Positions 1 to 9,159 of a DNA stretch of 64,000 bases are shown here, one piece after another (positions within the stretch are counted from its first letter, which is position 1; each line of letters starts with the position of its first letter). The stretch spans positions 1 through 64,000 of the forward strand of contig JADJOV010000007.1 in the NCBI GenBank assembly GCA_016713585.1. Direction: 5' to 3'. Source of the DNA: Bdellovibrionales bacterium (GTDB lineage Bacteria > Bdellovibrionota > Bdellovibrionia > Bdellovibrionales > Bdellovibrionaceae). The notes beneath the pieces were generated by a model. The model saw nothing but the letters and a program-made list of their open reading frames with translations. It made no database searches and was not told where the DNA came from. The position numbers were made by a program, and so were the translations under genes.

Positions 1-59
1 AGCGAAGAAGATCTTGCTGCGTCATTCTCTATCGTGAAGATTTCATTTTGATTAACCAT
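1..59 (-). CDS. 5' end of an unidentified gene, cut by the window edge
   Basis: An ATG on the minus strand at 57-59 opens a frame that runs off the left edge (MVNQNEIFTIENDAARSS...). A purine-rich stretch (AAGGGTGG...) precedes it at ribosome-binding distance. Only 19 residues are visible, so no family can be assigned. Confidence 0.4.
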   Translation of the reverse strand, partial: MVNQNEIFTIENDAARSSS

Positions 60-293
60 GACTCTTCCACCCTTCGTTCACTTAGTTAGTGGTCTTTGAA
101 ATCCATTTGCCACAGAATTCAGTCTAGACGAAGGGCTAGAAAATCGCATTAAATCTATGGGATGTGGGCAAAATAGGACTCTAAGATTTCGACAGAAAAA
201 CGAACTTAATCGTCAATGGTTCAACCTGAAACGGGCTGAAATGGAAATGCTTATGTTTAGGGCTGAAAGGCTCAAATGCCTAAGGCCTACTGC

Positions 294-614
294 CTAGTGC
301 TGAAGATCATGATTCGCACGGACAGTATTTTCGACGATATGAAAATAGGCTCTGACCAGCATATCGTAGGAGTCCCCCTTGAGCGTCCGAAGGTATGCCA
401 TCTTCTCAAAAAAAGACTTCTTGGCGACTAATTCAGTCATCATATCTTGCACCAATTTCATCTTATGAAGATCACTGAAGTCCCTATCATCGCGGACATT
501 CCGAAGCACTCGAGCAATAGAATCATTATCAAATAACACATGCACTCCACGGGCAGAGTGAGCCAATAGGGCTTCCATTTGCTCAAGACTTTTTTCATCG
601 ACAGCTCTAGTCAT
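294..614 (-). CDS. hypothetical protein, 106 aa
   Basis: A 106-residue, charged, largely helical protein without signal peptide or membrane segment. A GGGAG ribosome-binding site lies just upstream of the ATG. I do not recognise a family. It is transcribed away from the tandem-domain gene at 716, with about 100 bp of intergenic DNA between the two starts. Composition resembles the surrounding genes, so I consider it a real gene of unknown function. Confidence 0.55.
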   Translation of the reverse strand: MTRAVDEKSLEQMEALLAHSARGVHVLFDNDSIARVLRNVRDDRDFSDLHKMKLVQDMMTELVAKKSFFEKMAYLRTLKGDSYDMLVRAYFHIVENTVRANHDLQH

Positions 615-715
615 TGAGGTCTCCCAAAATCGTTATTTCCGATAAAACACTTCAGACCCCTCCAGGATGGGGGTAAAGATTTTATGAATCAAACAAAAAC
701 AGCTAGCTGTAGTGA

Positions 716-1654
716 TTGACGAATCCTGTCAAGGTTTTGATTTTGTCATTGTTGAGGATCGACTTTTTCCAGATAATAACAGACATGCCACAATTAAAAG
801 CTAAAATTGGTTCTAGAGTTAAAGCGAGAAAGTCGGCGAAGGCTGAAGAGCTAATCGTTATTGATGAGTCAAAAGGTTTGATTTTTGAAAATGATGAGGC
901 TCTTTACGGATATTTTAGACCAGCTATCGACCAGATTGAGTCCGAATTGGAAAAAAACCGTCAGGAATTTGATTTTACGGATGATGAGCTCAAGGTTCTC
1001 GAGAGTCACCTTGATGATGTCCTCGATTTGCCTGATCAAATATGGCAAGACGATTCCACGGGAAGTGAGTTTCCACTCCATTATTTCATTAAAAAAATAG
1101 AAGGCAAAGAGCCCAGCTTTGACTATATTGCCGTTTGTTATATGAACCAAGAGGATCATGTTCCAACTTATGTTTTAAGTCATTTTGCAACGAGATCGGC
1201 ACTTCTGACAAGAAAATATCGGCGAAAAGATCTCGTCTAGGATGTCGCGGTAGAAAATGTCAGAGAAGCCTCTGTCGAGGGGCATGCATTAGGTGACGGG
1301 GACGAGCTAGCCCTTGGTCTATACCAGGCAATGATGGTTGTGCGATCAGAAAAAGATATTTTACAAAATGAATTTGCAAAATATTCGGATCTTCGAGAGG
1401 AGACCATCGAACATCCTGATGAAATTTGGAAAAAAACAGATACCGAGGGCCATGGGTTGGTGACTTTTATAAAAGAGTTTTCAGAGCATTCGACCAAAGA
1501 TCTTCACTACGTTGCGGTGACCCTGGAGGATCCTCAATCTCAGGTGCATAGTCTTTTGTTTTCATTTCCAACAACAGACATTACCCTGGTTGATCGATAT
1601 CGTCAGGGAGAAAATCTTCAGGCCGAGGAAGTCGTTCAAGAGTCGAGCCACTAA
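716..1654 (+). pseudogene. protein with two tandem related domains, interrupted by one in-frame TAG
   Basis: Positions 716-1237 and 1241-1654 lie in the same frame and are separated only by a TAG at 1238-1240; without it the protein would be about 312 aa. The two halves are recognisable repeats of one another: 'LPDQIWQDD...FIKK...YIAV...YRRKDLV' in the first matches 'HPDEIWKKTD...FIKE...YVAV...YRQGENL' in the second. The pattern (PD-x-IW, a central FIK, a YxAV strand, a terminal YR) resembles the PBECR-type nuclease fold found in polyvalent phage proteins; that assignment is by eye and tentative. The first start is a TTG with no clear ribosome-binding site; an ATG at 785 is an alternative. 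The gene ends 5 bp from a convergent lipoprotein gene. The stop could be a real nonsense mutation, a sequencing error, or a boundary between two products. Confidence 0.6.
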
Positions 1655-1659
1655 TTTCT

Positions 1660-2421
1660 TTAAAACTCTCCAAAAGTGTCGCAAAAGGCACTCATTCGAG
1701 ACGCGTAGTCTGTGTTAGATAAAGCCGTGCCGTGCAATGGGTGCATGTTTTGGAGAATTTGAGCCCGCGCTGATCCTGCCGGCTCAATAGCGTAATCGGC
1801 CGGGTTAGCATAAAATACAGGAATCAGTTGATCGAAGTATTCCTCGGGAGCTGTTTTTCCAAATTTGAAAATTTGGGTTCTAAGAACATCATATTCTCCA
1901 CCAGGATCGTTCAATTCAATTTTGAAAGCGAGTCTCTTGAAAAGATCAGCTGCGCTAGAAATACCAGTGGCTGAAGCCGCGTTGCCAAGCTCGGGCCATG
2001 AAAGAGTATTCCTCCAAGTTTCAGAAATTAGTTTATTTGTGGAAAGATCCACTATTTGAAAGCGAAGTCGAGAATGATCTAGTGAAGTCGTTCCGTCGGA
2101 GGCTGCCATCCATCGGAAAAATTCAATATATCGTGAGTCTGTTGCAAAGGTTGATGGAACTTGTTTAAATTTAACATAGACAAAATTTGGATCCCAGGTG
2201 GGTGAGTCGTTCAGGTAAGCCTTTTGATGAAGAACAAACTGGGTACTTGCCCCTCCATTACAGAGGGCGAGCGGTTTTGTCGTGGAGGTGGCATCGGTGG
2301 GACTCACCCGACTGGAAAGCTCTGACTCGGTCTTGGAAGGCCCGCAAGCGAGCAAGGTTAAGCTAAGTAAAACAATCATCAGGCGTGCAATCAGGACGGC
2401 GGATTTTTTTTTAATCATCAT
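1660..2421 (-). CDS. lipoprotein of unknown function
   Basis: The chosen ATG at 2421 is preceded by AAGGAG at 7-nt spacing; a longer reading to 2481 lacks such a site. The N-terminus is a type II signal peptide: positive residues (MIKKK), a hydrophobic stretch and a lipobox LLAC, so the mature protein starts at Cys and is membrane anchored. The remaining ~225 residues include a Ser/Thr-rich linker and a mixed soluble domain I do not recognise. It converges with the tandem-domain gene that ends at 1654. Confidence 0.8.
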   Translation of the reverse strand: MMIKKKSAVLIARLMIVLLSLTLLACGPSKTESELSSRVSPTDATSTTKPLALCNGGASTQFVLHQKAYLNDSPTWDPNFVYVKFKQVPSTFATDSRYIEFFRWMAASDGTTSLDHSRLRFQIVDLSTNKLISETWRNTLSWPELGNAASATGISSAADLFKRLAFKIELNDPGGEYDVLRTQIFKFGKTAPEEYFDQLIPVFYANPADYAIEPAGSARAQILQNMHPLHGTALSNTDYASRMSAFCDTFGEF

Positions 2422-2590
2422 AACAAAACTCCTTACTCGTTCATTGAGCAAGGGATGGACCTCCGCCTCAACCTGAAACATCCTTCTATCCTATTAAAAC
2501 AATTGCGAATTAAGGCGCAAAAATCATCTCAACTTGAATCGCTCGAAATTGATACGTCAAAGAGGGCCTCGAGTGACGTTCTGGGGTCCT

Positions 2591-3700
2591 TTATACGGGA
2601 ACAACCCAACCGCGGGTGTCTTTGATTTTTCCACGCTGAAGGCCCGAGAGCTCGTCATAGAGTTTTTTTGCTCGAGGTCCGATCTGCAGTGCGGGAAGAG
2701 AATTTTCAGTGCCTATGAAAAGTCTGTGGTGTTCAGATTCAAGCAGACTGACCGGAGAGATTGTGGCCGCCGTACCCGTTCCGAAACACTCTTGGAGATC
2801 CCCAGAAGCTGACGCCTGCACCAATTCATTCAAGGTGATCCGACGTTCTTCCACGGCCCACCCCCACTCTTTGGCGAGGGCCAAGACACAATCCCTCGTG
2901 TTGCCGGCCAGGATCGAGCCGTTCAAGGCTGGAGTGACCAAGCGATCTTTTATAACAAAGAATACATTCATCGTTCCAACTTCTTCGATTGCCTGGTGTT
3001 CGGCATCGAGCCAAAGAACCTGCGAAAATCCCTTTTTTCGAGCTTGGACTGCCGCCCGAAGGCTTGCGGCATAGTTAGCACCAGCTTTGGTCGCGCCGAG
3101 GCCTCCCGGTGCGGCTCTTAGGTCTGTGGTTTCAATCCAAATTGGAATTGGTTTTAATTGGGACCCATAATAGGATCCGACCGGCGAGAGGATGACATAA
3201 AAAAAATACTCTTCAGAGGGTCTCACGCCGAGAAAACCTTCGGTTCCGATGAGTGTGGGTCGAATGTACAAGGCGCAGCCCTCTTCTGTTGGAATCCAAT
3301 CTTGATCCAAGTGGACCAATTGTTTTATTCCCGAGAGCATTAATTTTTTGGGTGGGGCCTGCATACACAATCTTTCTGCTCCTGCGGCCAGGCGATCACA
3401 ATTGTACTCTGGGCGAAATAGGATTGGTTCCCCGTTTGGATATTTAAAAGCCTTCATCCCTTCAAAAAGGGCTTGCCCATAATGAAAAACTGAGGCGGCG
3501 GGGTTGATATGAAAATCCTGGTACGGGATAATTTCTGGTTGATGCCAGCCTTCGGATTTTGAGAATTTGACTAAAAATAAATGATCCGTGAAGTGCTTTC
3601 CAAATCCAAGATCGCGTCCATCAGGCTTTACCTTTGGAGTCAAAGTTTTCGTCACTCTAAACTCAGATATTTGTGCAGTAGGCTTATTATATTCAGTCAT
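2591..3700 (-). CDS. ilvE: branched-chain amino acid aminotransferase (class IV, PLP)
   Basis: Full-length type II branched-chain aminotransferase (about 370 aa). It transfers the amino group between glutamate and the 2-oxo acids of leucine, isoleucine and valine. Visible family marks are the FHYGQALFEGMKA segment, the PLP lysine in GATKAGANYAAS, 'EEVGTMNVFFV' and the phosphate-binding GTGTAATISPV near the C-terminus. The start is ATG at 3700; an in-frame TTG five codons upstream (3715) is possible. The gene is intact, unlike many neighbours, and stands alone between convergent and divergent genes. Confidence 0.93.
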   Translation of the reverse strand: MTEYNKPTAQISEFRVTKTLTPKVKPDGRDLGFGKHFTDHLFLVKFSKSEGWHQPEIIPYQDFHINPAASVFHYGQALFEGMKAFKYPNGEPILFRPEYNCDRLAAGAERLCMQAPPKKLMLSGIKQLVHLDQDWIPTEEGCALYIRPTLIGTEGFLGVRPSEEYFFYVILSPVGSYYGSQLKPIPIWIETTDLRAAPGGLGATKAGANYAASLRAAVQARKKGFSQVLWLDAEHQAIEEVGTMNVFFVIKDRLVTPALNGSILAGNTRDCVLALAKEWGWAVEERRITLNELVQASASGDLQECFGTGTAATISPVSLLESEHHRLFIGTENSLPALQIGPRAKKLYDELSGLQRGKIKDTRGWVVPV

Positions 3701-3876
3701 GGTATTTGAACCCAACCTTTTTGTAAGTTTGACTGACCTTTAGCGAATCCCCTGTAAAATGTCACTGATATTACGTTCTCAAATAAGAAGGAAAGTCAGA
3801 TTTTTTCCTTTTCTGATGACGGCAGGTTCGTTCTTCGCTAGAACCCTGGGACTTTCAACGCCATTACGAGGTCAAA

Positions 3877-5050
3877 ATGTATTGTTTATTGAAATTGTTA
3901 GTGAAGAGAACTTTGCGCGGTGTTCTTTGGAGCTATGTGTTTAGTGGATTTTTCTATTTGGGAGGTCTCTCTGAATTCGCTTCGGCCCAGGAGATGTCTC
4001 GAGCTGGCGACGTTGATGGAGCCTTCCTCGACCCTAGATACCCTAAGGGGATCAAAGTACTTCCCCAGCCGCCCTTGGGTTTTAGTGTTCCGACCTTGCC
4101 CGTTCAAAATCATATTGAGGCCGTGATCGCCCTCCAAACACCTGTAAAATCCCAAGGACAACGTGGAACTTGTTCCATTTTTTCCGCAACGGGATTGCTG
4201 GAATCTCTCCTTGTGACTCATTACGGAGCCTCAAATATGATAAACCTATCTGAAGAGTGGTTGGAATATGTCGTTCATTTGCGACAATCAGGAAGTGGAT
4301 CGAACTCTTCGGCTAATTTTAGGGCGCTTTCAAATTTTGGATCTCCCCTTGAAAGTTATCTTCCCTATATCGGTGAAGCGTGGGAGTCGATTGAAGCTTC
4401 CTCACTTGCTGAAGAGCGATGTGGAAATCTTGCTGATCAATTGCTTAAAATTTGTCTCGTTGGACATCGAAATCCGTTATTAATTGATCTCGGCGAAAAT
4501 ATTCTTCAATCCATGGATCCAGAATTCGCAAAAGCTAGGCAAAACGCCTATTCGCTTCGAGATACCTATTTGACTTCAATGAAAAATGGCTCAACAAAAA
4601 ACATTTATCAAGTGGCGGAGGTTAAGGCTTTGTTGAGCAGGAATATTCCAATCACCCTAGATGTTGATTTTTATTATGGGGCCTGGAATCATCGTGAGGC
4701 TGCAAACTATGGACTGACTCGAAATATGGATCATTGGGCTCTGGGCATTGTCGGTTATCCTGCTGAAGATTCAAAAGATCGAGTGGTTTCCCATGAGAAT
4801 CCGGCTGGCCTCTATAGTTCTTGTCGGTTATGATGACAATGTCGAAGTCACAGTGGATTCCTTGATGGACGATGGGACGACCAAGAGTTTTACCTATCGC
4901 GGAGTTTATTATTTTAAGAACTCTTGGGGCACTGACAAATTTGGAGTTCAATTTTCACTCAATGGAAAGGTTTATCCAGGTTATGGTATGATCACGCAAA
5001 AATATGCCCATGATTTTGGACAATTCTTTCAAATGTTGGTTAAGAAATAA
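3877..5050 (+). pseudogene. secreted papain-like (C1) cysteine peptidase, frameshifted
   Basis: The N-terminus carries a signal peptide (about residues 1-38). The catalytic cysteine is in QGQRGTCSIFSATG (Cys99), and the Asn motif YYFKNSWGTDKFG is in a second frame downstream. The first frame runs to 4833 and the rest of the protein reads in another frame to 5050. The break lies near 4810, exactly where the catalytic His should be. Adding two bases after 4809 (GGC CAC TCT) would restore AGHSIVLVGYDD, the expected His motif. A GAGG site sits 5 nt before the ATG. Either a young pseudogene or a sequencing error. It is followed by a bidirectional terminator. Confidence 0.8.
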
Positions 5051-5107
5051 AGTGCGAAGTGGTTGGTTTCTGGAGGCGTCTTCAAAGAACATAGAATTTA
5101 TTGCAAA

Positions 5108-5139
5108 AAAAAACCGTATGATTGCTCATACGGTTTTTT
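5108..5139. terminator. bidirectional rho-independent terminator
   Basis: ACCGTATG pairs with CATACGGT around a 6-nt loop, with an A run on the left and a T run on the right. It can therefore end both the peptidase gene (from the left) and the RRM gene (from the right), which converge here. Confidence 0.88.
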
Positions 5140-5160
5140 AAAGAAAAATAAGTCTAAAAC

Positions 5161-5472
5161 TTAGTAGCGATTTCCGCGTCCGCCACCAAAACCGCCGCCA
5201 CGACCGCCGCCGCCTTCACGAGGGGCTTGTGGTTTAGCTTCGTTCACAGTGATCGCTCGGCCTTCATTCTGAGTGCCATTCAGCTTGCTGATTGCAGCTT
5301 GTGCTTCAGCATCAGAAGACATCTCAACGAATGCAAAACCTTTGCTTCGTCCAGTTTCTCGATCTGTGATAATTTTTGCGGACTCTACAGTTCCATACTG
5401 AGAGAAAGTATCTACCAAACTTTGCTCTGTTGCAGAGTATGACAAGTTTCCGACGTACAATTTCTTACCCAT
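5161..5472 (-). CDS. RNA-binding protein, single RRM plus Gly/Arg-rich tail
   Basis: 103 aa. Residues 1-80 form a classical RRM: RNP2 KLYVGNLSY at the N-terminus and RNP1 KGFAFVEM near residue 45. The tail (from about residue 84) is nearly all Gly and Arg (GGGGRGGGFGGGRG). Such proteins are cold-inducible RNA chaperones in bacteria. An exact AGGAGG lies 5 nt before the ATG, and the 5' untranslated region is AT-rich, consistent with strong expression. The gene is the only one in its transcript and ends at the shared terminator. Confidence 0.92.
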   Translation of the reverse strand: MGKKLYVGNLSYSATEQSLVDTFSQYGTVESAKIITDRETGRSKGFAFVEMSSDAEAQAAISKLNGTQNEGRAITVNEAKPQAPREGGGGRGGGFGGGRGNRY

Positions 5473-5610
5473 AAAAACCTCCTAGGGGCTGGGTGCCAGC
5501 TAAAGAGGACATGAGCAAAATACCCGAGACTCGTTTAGTAGCATTATTAAACAGGTTCGAGGTTAGCATACTTTTCAAAAAAAGCACGAAATTTTTTATT
5601 TTTTTGACAA

Positions 5611-6609
5611 ATGTCAGATCCGGGTTGGTTTTTTAGGCCCACTCCTGGCGGCATACGAGCGGACGCTCGAAAAATGGTCTTAAGTTTAGCTCTCTGCGCC
5701 ACCACAATGATATCTACGCTTGAACCCCCATCTGATCTTTGCCAATGTTGCTCGATGAGCCAGGCAGTAGCTAACCCAAAATTTCATCACCCCAGCCACA
5801 AACTTCAACAAATTAGCCAACTGGGTCGTGGGTATCGGCGCCAGCTTTGGGTTGTTGCCTATGTCAACCAAGTTGGCAATAGCCCATTGCTTGATGAGGC
5901 CTTCGCAGATATTGAGAATTCATTTGAGGGTGGGGCCGAGGGGGCTGATGCCGTGGTCTTGATTAACGAGTGGAGCTCTCTGGGTGAGCTCGAAACAACC
6001 CTGGATGGGGTTCGGCGGCGGTTCCCAGATATTCCCTTAGGGATTAACTATTTGGGTGATACCGAGGAGCCCTATGGTTTTAAAGATTCTTTTCGCTTGG
6101 CTAGGACTTATAATCTTCAAATTGTTTGGACTGATTTTTCTGGGGTGGATTTAATACAAGAGAGAGAGCCGGTGAATCTCCATGAAATCCAGACCCTTCG
6201 TCCCGAGAATGTTTTTTATGCCAGTGGAATTCATATGAAATACTCGACGTTGCGCCAAGCAGAGAAAACTATTGAGGAGTCAGCCTTGCAGGCCATGGGT
6301 TGGGTTGACGGTGTTATTGTGACTGGACCGAAAACAGGAATCCCATGTGACCCCATGATCGCCCGGAGAGCCAGAAAGGTCATGCACGACTATCCTTTGG
6401 GAGTGGCCTCAGGCGTGAATTCAGAAAATGTTCATCAAATCAAAGATATTGTCGACTTTTTTTTAGTTGCTAGTTCACTGCAAAATGAGGCGAAGAGAAT
6501 TTCGGCTCAAAAGGTCAAAACACTGCGTTTGGCGCTAGGAAAAGAGCTGTATAAAGCAGTCCCTCTCGAGAGCTTTACTGGCAACCCCAGCAGCCAGGGT
6601 AAATACTGA
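5611..6609 (+). CDS. BtpA/SgcQ family protein
   Basis: The C-terminal ~270 residues match the BtpA family, a TIM-barrel-like group named after a photosystem I biogenesis factor. Marks are 'GGAEGADAVVLIN', 'VDGVIVTGPKTG' and 'LGVASGVNSENVHQIKDIVDFFLVAS'. The role in non-photosynthetic bacteria is unknown. The first ~48 residues look non-native (Cys- and Pro-rich), so the real start may be ATG 5755 or earlier in-frame ATGs; none has a good ribosome-binding site. Divergent from the RRM gene. Confidence 0.72.
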   Translation: MSDPGWFFRPTPGGIRADARKMVLSLALCATTMISTLEPPSDLCQCCSMSQAVANPKFHHPSHKLQQISQLGRGYRRQLWVVAYVNQVGNSPLLDEAFADIENSFEGGAEGADAVVLINEWSSLGELETTLDGVRRRFPDIPLGINYLGDTEEPYGFKDSFRLARTYNLQIVWTDFSGVDLIQEREPVNLHEIQTLRPENVFYASGIHMKYSTLRQAEKTIEESALQAMGWVDGVIVTGPKTGIPCDPMIARRARKVMHDYPLGVASGVNSENVHQIKDIVDFFLVASSLQNEAKRISAQKVKTLRLALGKELYKAVPLESFTGNPSSQGKY

Positions 6610-6728
6610 ATGCTCAGCCACCAGGCTTGGAGATTGTTAACCAATATAAATTATTATCATTTGCGACAACAGGTTCACCACAGTGGACTATTTTTTTGGG
6701 ATTCTAATTTATATAAGAAAAATAAATT

Positions 6729-7117
6729 TTACTTACTAACTTCCGAGGTAAAGACTTTATCAACAAAGCGTTGAAAATCTTTACCTTTTTTATCTGTACC
6801 GTACAGACGTATACGAAACGGAACTTCCGGAATTTCAATATCAGCAGTGATCGTTTCTTTGTCTTCGGAAGAAGAAGAAACTTTTAATTTCTTAAGTTCC
6901 GTGCCCTGTTTGTCTACTAGATAAAGTTTTAAAGATTTTGGCTCGGTCTCATTGATTGCAAACTCAAAAAGTTGCTTCGATCCAGCCTTCAGAGGTCCAG
7001 CAATAGGGAAGTATCCTTGATGGCCAGGCCGACCACCAAGATAACTAAAATCTACTTCCTTTTTTCCCAGCCAACTTTCATTGGACGATCAATAGTTACT
7101 GCAAGTTCTGGGTGTGT
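6729..7117 (-). pseudogene. C-terminal fragment of a von Willebrand/hemicentin-like extracellular protein
   Basis: Reading leftwards from about 7117 the frame gives PELAVTIDRPMKVGWE..., then shifts at a short A run near 7058 (6 A where 7 are needed) and continues KKEVDFSYLGGRPGHQGYF...PFRIRLYGTDKKGKDFQRFVD to a stop at 6729. The ending (PFRxRxxGxDxxGxxFQR) is typical of hemicentin-type VWA proteins. There is no start codon: the 5' part is replaced by a fragment of the repeat element at 7118-7186. Taken as a truncated gene remnant. Confidence 0.55.
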
Positions 7118-7186
7118 ATTGGGCAGGTGTATCGAAACCGATTCGATCGCTTTTTTCGTGACCCACTAAAGCACAGGTAAAGCTTT
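7118..7186 (+). repeat. fragment (copy D) of the MITE-like repeat
   Basis: About 69 bp match the right end of the complete copy at 10576-11043: the stretch ATTGGGCAGGTGTATCGAAA, CGATCGCTTTTTTCGTGACC and the terminal repeat, here CACAGGTAAAGCTTT with one change. It lies exactly between two truncated genes, so it marks an old insertion or rearrangement point. Confidence 0.7.
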
Positions 7187-7401
7187 TCGAACTCGGAATA
7201 TGTCTTAATCAAAGAGACTCGCTAGGGGAGGGCAGAGTTCATTTTGAATACGAGAGCCCTGATGCAATGATCTTTGATAGAGATGGAATATACGGAGCTT
7301 GGCTTGGGGATTACCTATTGAACCATTTTCTAATAGAGCCTCTTCAAACTCCGGTGAGAAGCCCTTGGCGGTCGATCGCCGTCAAAGACAAGGCAGACTA
7401 A
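7187..7401 (+). pseudogene. 3' remnant of an unidentified gene
   Basis: An open frame without start begins at the repeat edge and runs to TAA 7399-7401 (...EGRVHFEYESPDAMIFDRDG, then IYGAWLGDYLLNHFLIEPLQ, ending KDKAD). The amino acid composition is protein-like and there is no internal stop, so it looks like the last ~70 codons of a gene whose 5' part is lost. I do not recognise the family. Confidence 0.4.
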
Positions 7402-7474
7402 AACTATTTCCCCGGGTCAGAGGCGAGGGCACCGTAAAATGAAAACCGTTTACAGACCAATTTCGCTCTTTTAT

Positions 7475-7633
7475 CTAGGTCATTGGGCGTAATTCAGCAA
7501 TTTTGTGGATACCATCAACGGCGGCGAATTTTTTAGAGTCGATGCTCTCACCGGAGCTCCAGTTGATACAACCAAGGGTGGTCCAGGGCCCAGAGGCTAG
7601 CCAGGTGCAGAGGGAGGCTTTTTCTTATCCGGA
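7475..7633 (-). pseudogene. short C-terminal gene remnant
   Basis: A startless minus-strand frame ends at 7475 (…LGCINWSSGESIDSKKF, AAVDGIHKIAELRPMT). It is bounded by a TAA upstream and partly overlaps the 3' end of the ATPase gene in another frame. Composition suggests a real protein tail, but it is short and may be chance. Confidence 0.25.
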
Positions 7634-8741
7634 CAACCATTCCATGAAGTTCTTTCGCAAAAAAAATCGACCAGGGAGTACCCGGACACCATCTCGGTTG
7701 ACATAATCTTTGATTCCTTCCAGTGAGATCTGAAAGGCTCGGGCTTTCTGGAATTTCCGTTTTAGATAAACTAAATGCTCGCTGACTTGTGCATCTGATT
7801 GTTTGCACTCGACAAAAAGGACTGGAATTCTATTGTGGGTGATGACAAAATCAACTTCTCGTTTGTCCTTATCGCGGAAGTAACAGAGGTCGTATTTTTC
7901 ACCGAGAGTATCTTGCAGCAGATGGACCTGCGTTAAAAGTTGAACCGCCACCAAATTTTCAAAACGAAAAGATCTATTTTCAACGAGTGTCCAGTCAAAA
8001 TGGTAGTGCTTCTGTTCTTTTTTTAAAGCACGAATTTTTGATGAGTTAAATGGTGAAATTCGAAAGACGGCGTAAAAATTCTCAAAAATATTCAACCAAC
8101 GCGAAATAGTTTTATGACTGACATTAATGTCCTCGCGCAGAGAGTTAATAGAGAGAGGAGATCCCACCTTTTCGGGCAAATTAATCAAAAGATGTTCAGC
8201 CTCCCCTAAGTCTGACAAAGTCTCAACACTTGCTACGTCGTCACGCAGGACTCTGTGTCTGTATTCATTGGACCATCGTTGAGCATTTACTTTGCCTAAG
8301 AAAGGTTCTGGAAACCCACTCTTTGCCATCAAGTCATCTAGGTCAGATTGCTTTTCTGAGTTCAATTCGTTGAGAGACAATGGATAAAGGCGCAAAAAAT
8401 GATACCGTCCTTGTAAAGAGTCGCCCCCTCTTCGCATTAAATCTAAGCGCGCTACCCGTAATGAGAATTTGATGGCTAGACTTATTCTTATCGTAAATTC
8501 CCTTAATTAGGTTTCGCCATTGTTTATATTTATGGATTTCGTCGAAAATCCAGAGTTTCGTGTTGGGAAGGTCTAGTTTTAAAATTCGTTTCCTATCGCT
8601 AGGATAATCCCAGTTTAGATAAGAGTCCTGATGAGATAGAGATTGAGCCAAAGTTGTCTTTCCCACTTGCCTAGGGCCGCCCAGGAACACCATTTTCTCT
8701 TTAAGATCCGCTAAAATCTGCGTTGTAAGGACTCTTTCCAT
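7625..8741 (-). pseudogene. AAA+ ATPase with DUF4143 domain, frameshifted
   Basis: The N-terminal part (8741 to ~8440) has the P-loop GGPRQVGKTTLA at residues ~20-31 and a Walker B-like LWIFDEIHK. The C-terminal part (to 7625) is the DUF4143 region ending in the nuclease-like segment KREVDFVITHNRIPVLFVECK. The frame breaks near 8437 at a short GC repeat: adding GC to AGCGCGCTTA gives the expected ITGSARLDLMRRGGDS. The family is a scattered, horizontally exchanged group of single-gene ATPases of uncertain function, sometimes suggested to be toxin- or defence-related. It sits among gene remnants, which fits an accessory locus. Confidence 0.8.
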
Positions 8742-8819
8742 TTGTGGTCAGGATATGTCTTTTTTTACCCTAAAGCAAATAAATATACGTCTTTTTTTAC
8801 ATCTGCTCCAAAAAACTCC

Positions 8820-9088
8820 TAGAGGCGTTCAAAAGCATATGCTTGCAGGCTGCCTCGAGTTCCTACAGATTCTTGCTCGGTCCCAATAAAGGAAAAAAGG
8901 CTCTCGTGCTCAAAACTCAGGTCGACAGGGATCACATCGGCAAAGGTGGCCTTGTTGGCAAGTATTCCGGCTTCACTCTCCACGGAGGTGTTGCCGTAGG
9001 CCCTGGGCAACGAGACAAGCTTGAAAAGCTCTGGCAAAGAAAATCGAAAGAGAGTTCGGTATTGATTATCATCGGTTCCTTTAGTTAA
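8820..9088 (+). pseudogene. fragment of an IS91-type (Y2) transposase
   Basis: The frame from about 8843 reads RFLLGPNKGKKALVLK...GKYSGFTLHGGVAVGPGQRDKLEKL. 'GFxLHxGVAVxxxxRxxLExLxRY' is the conserved middle of IS91-family transposases, so this is a piece of such a gene, ending soon after. The start is a TTG without ribosome-binding site, and both ends are missing. Confidence 0.5.
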
Positions 9089-9159
9089 AAACTATCCTAG
9101 AATAACCCGAGGCGTGGGCGAAAGCCTCTGCCCTGTATTAAAAAGCACTAACAGCTTCT

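Noticed and set aside
8819..9037. 72-codon minus-strand frame
   Set aside because: The plus strand reads a recognisable IS91-type transposase segment here; the minus frame has no support.
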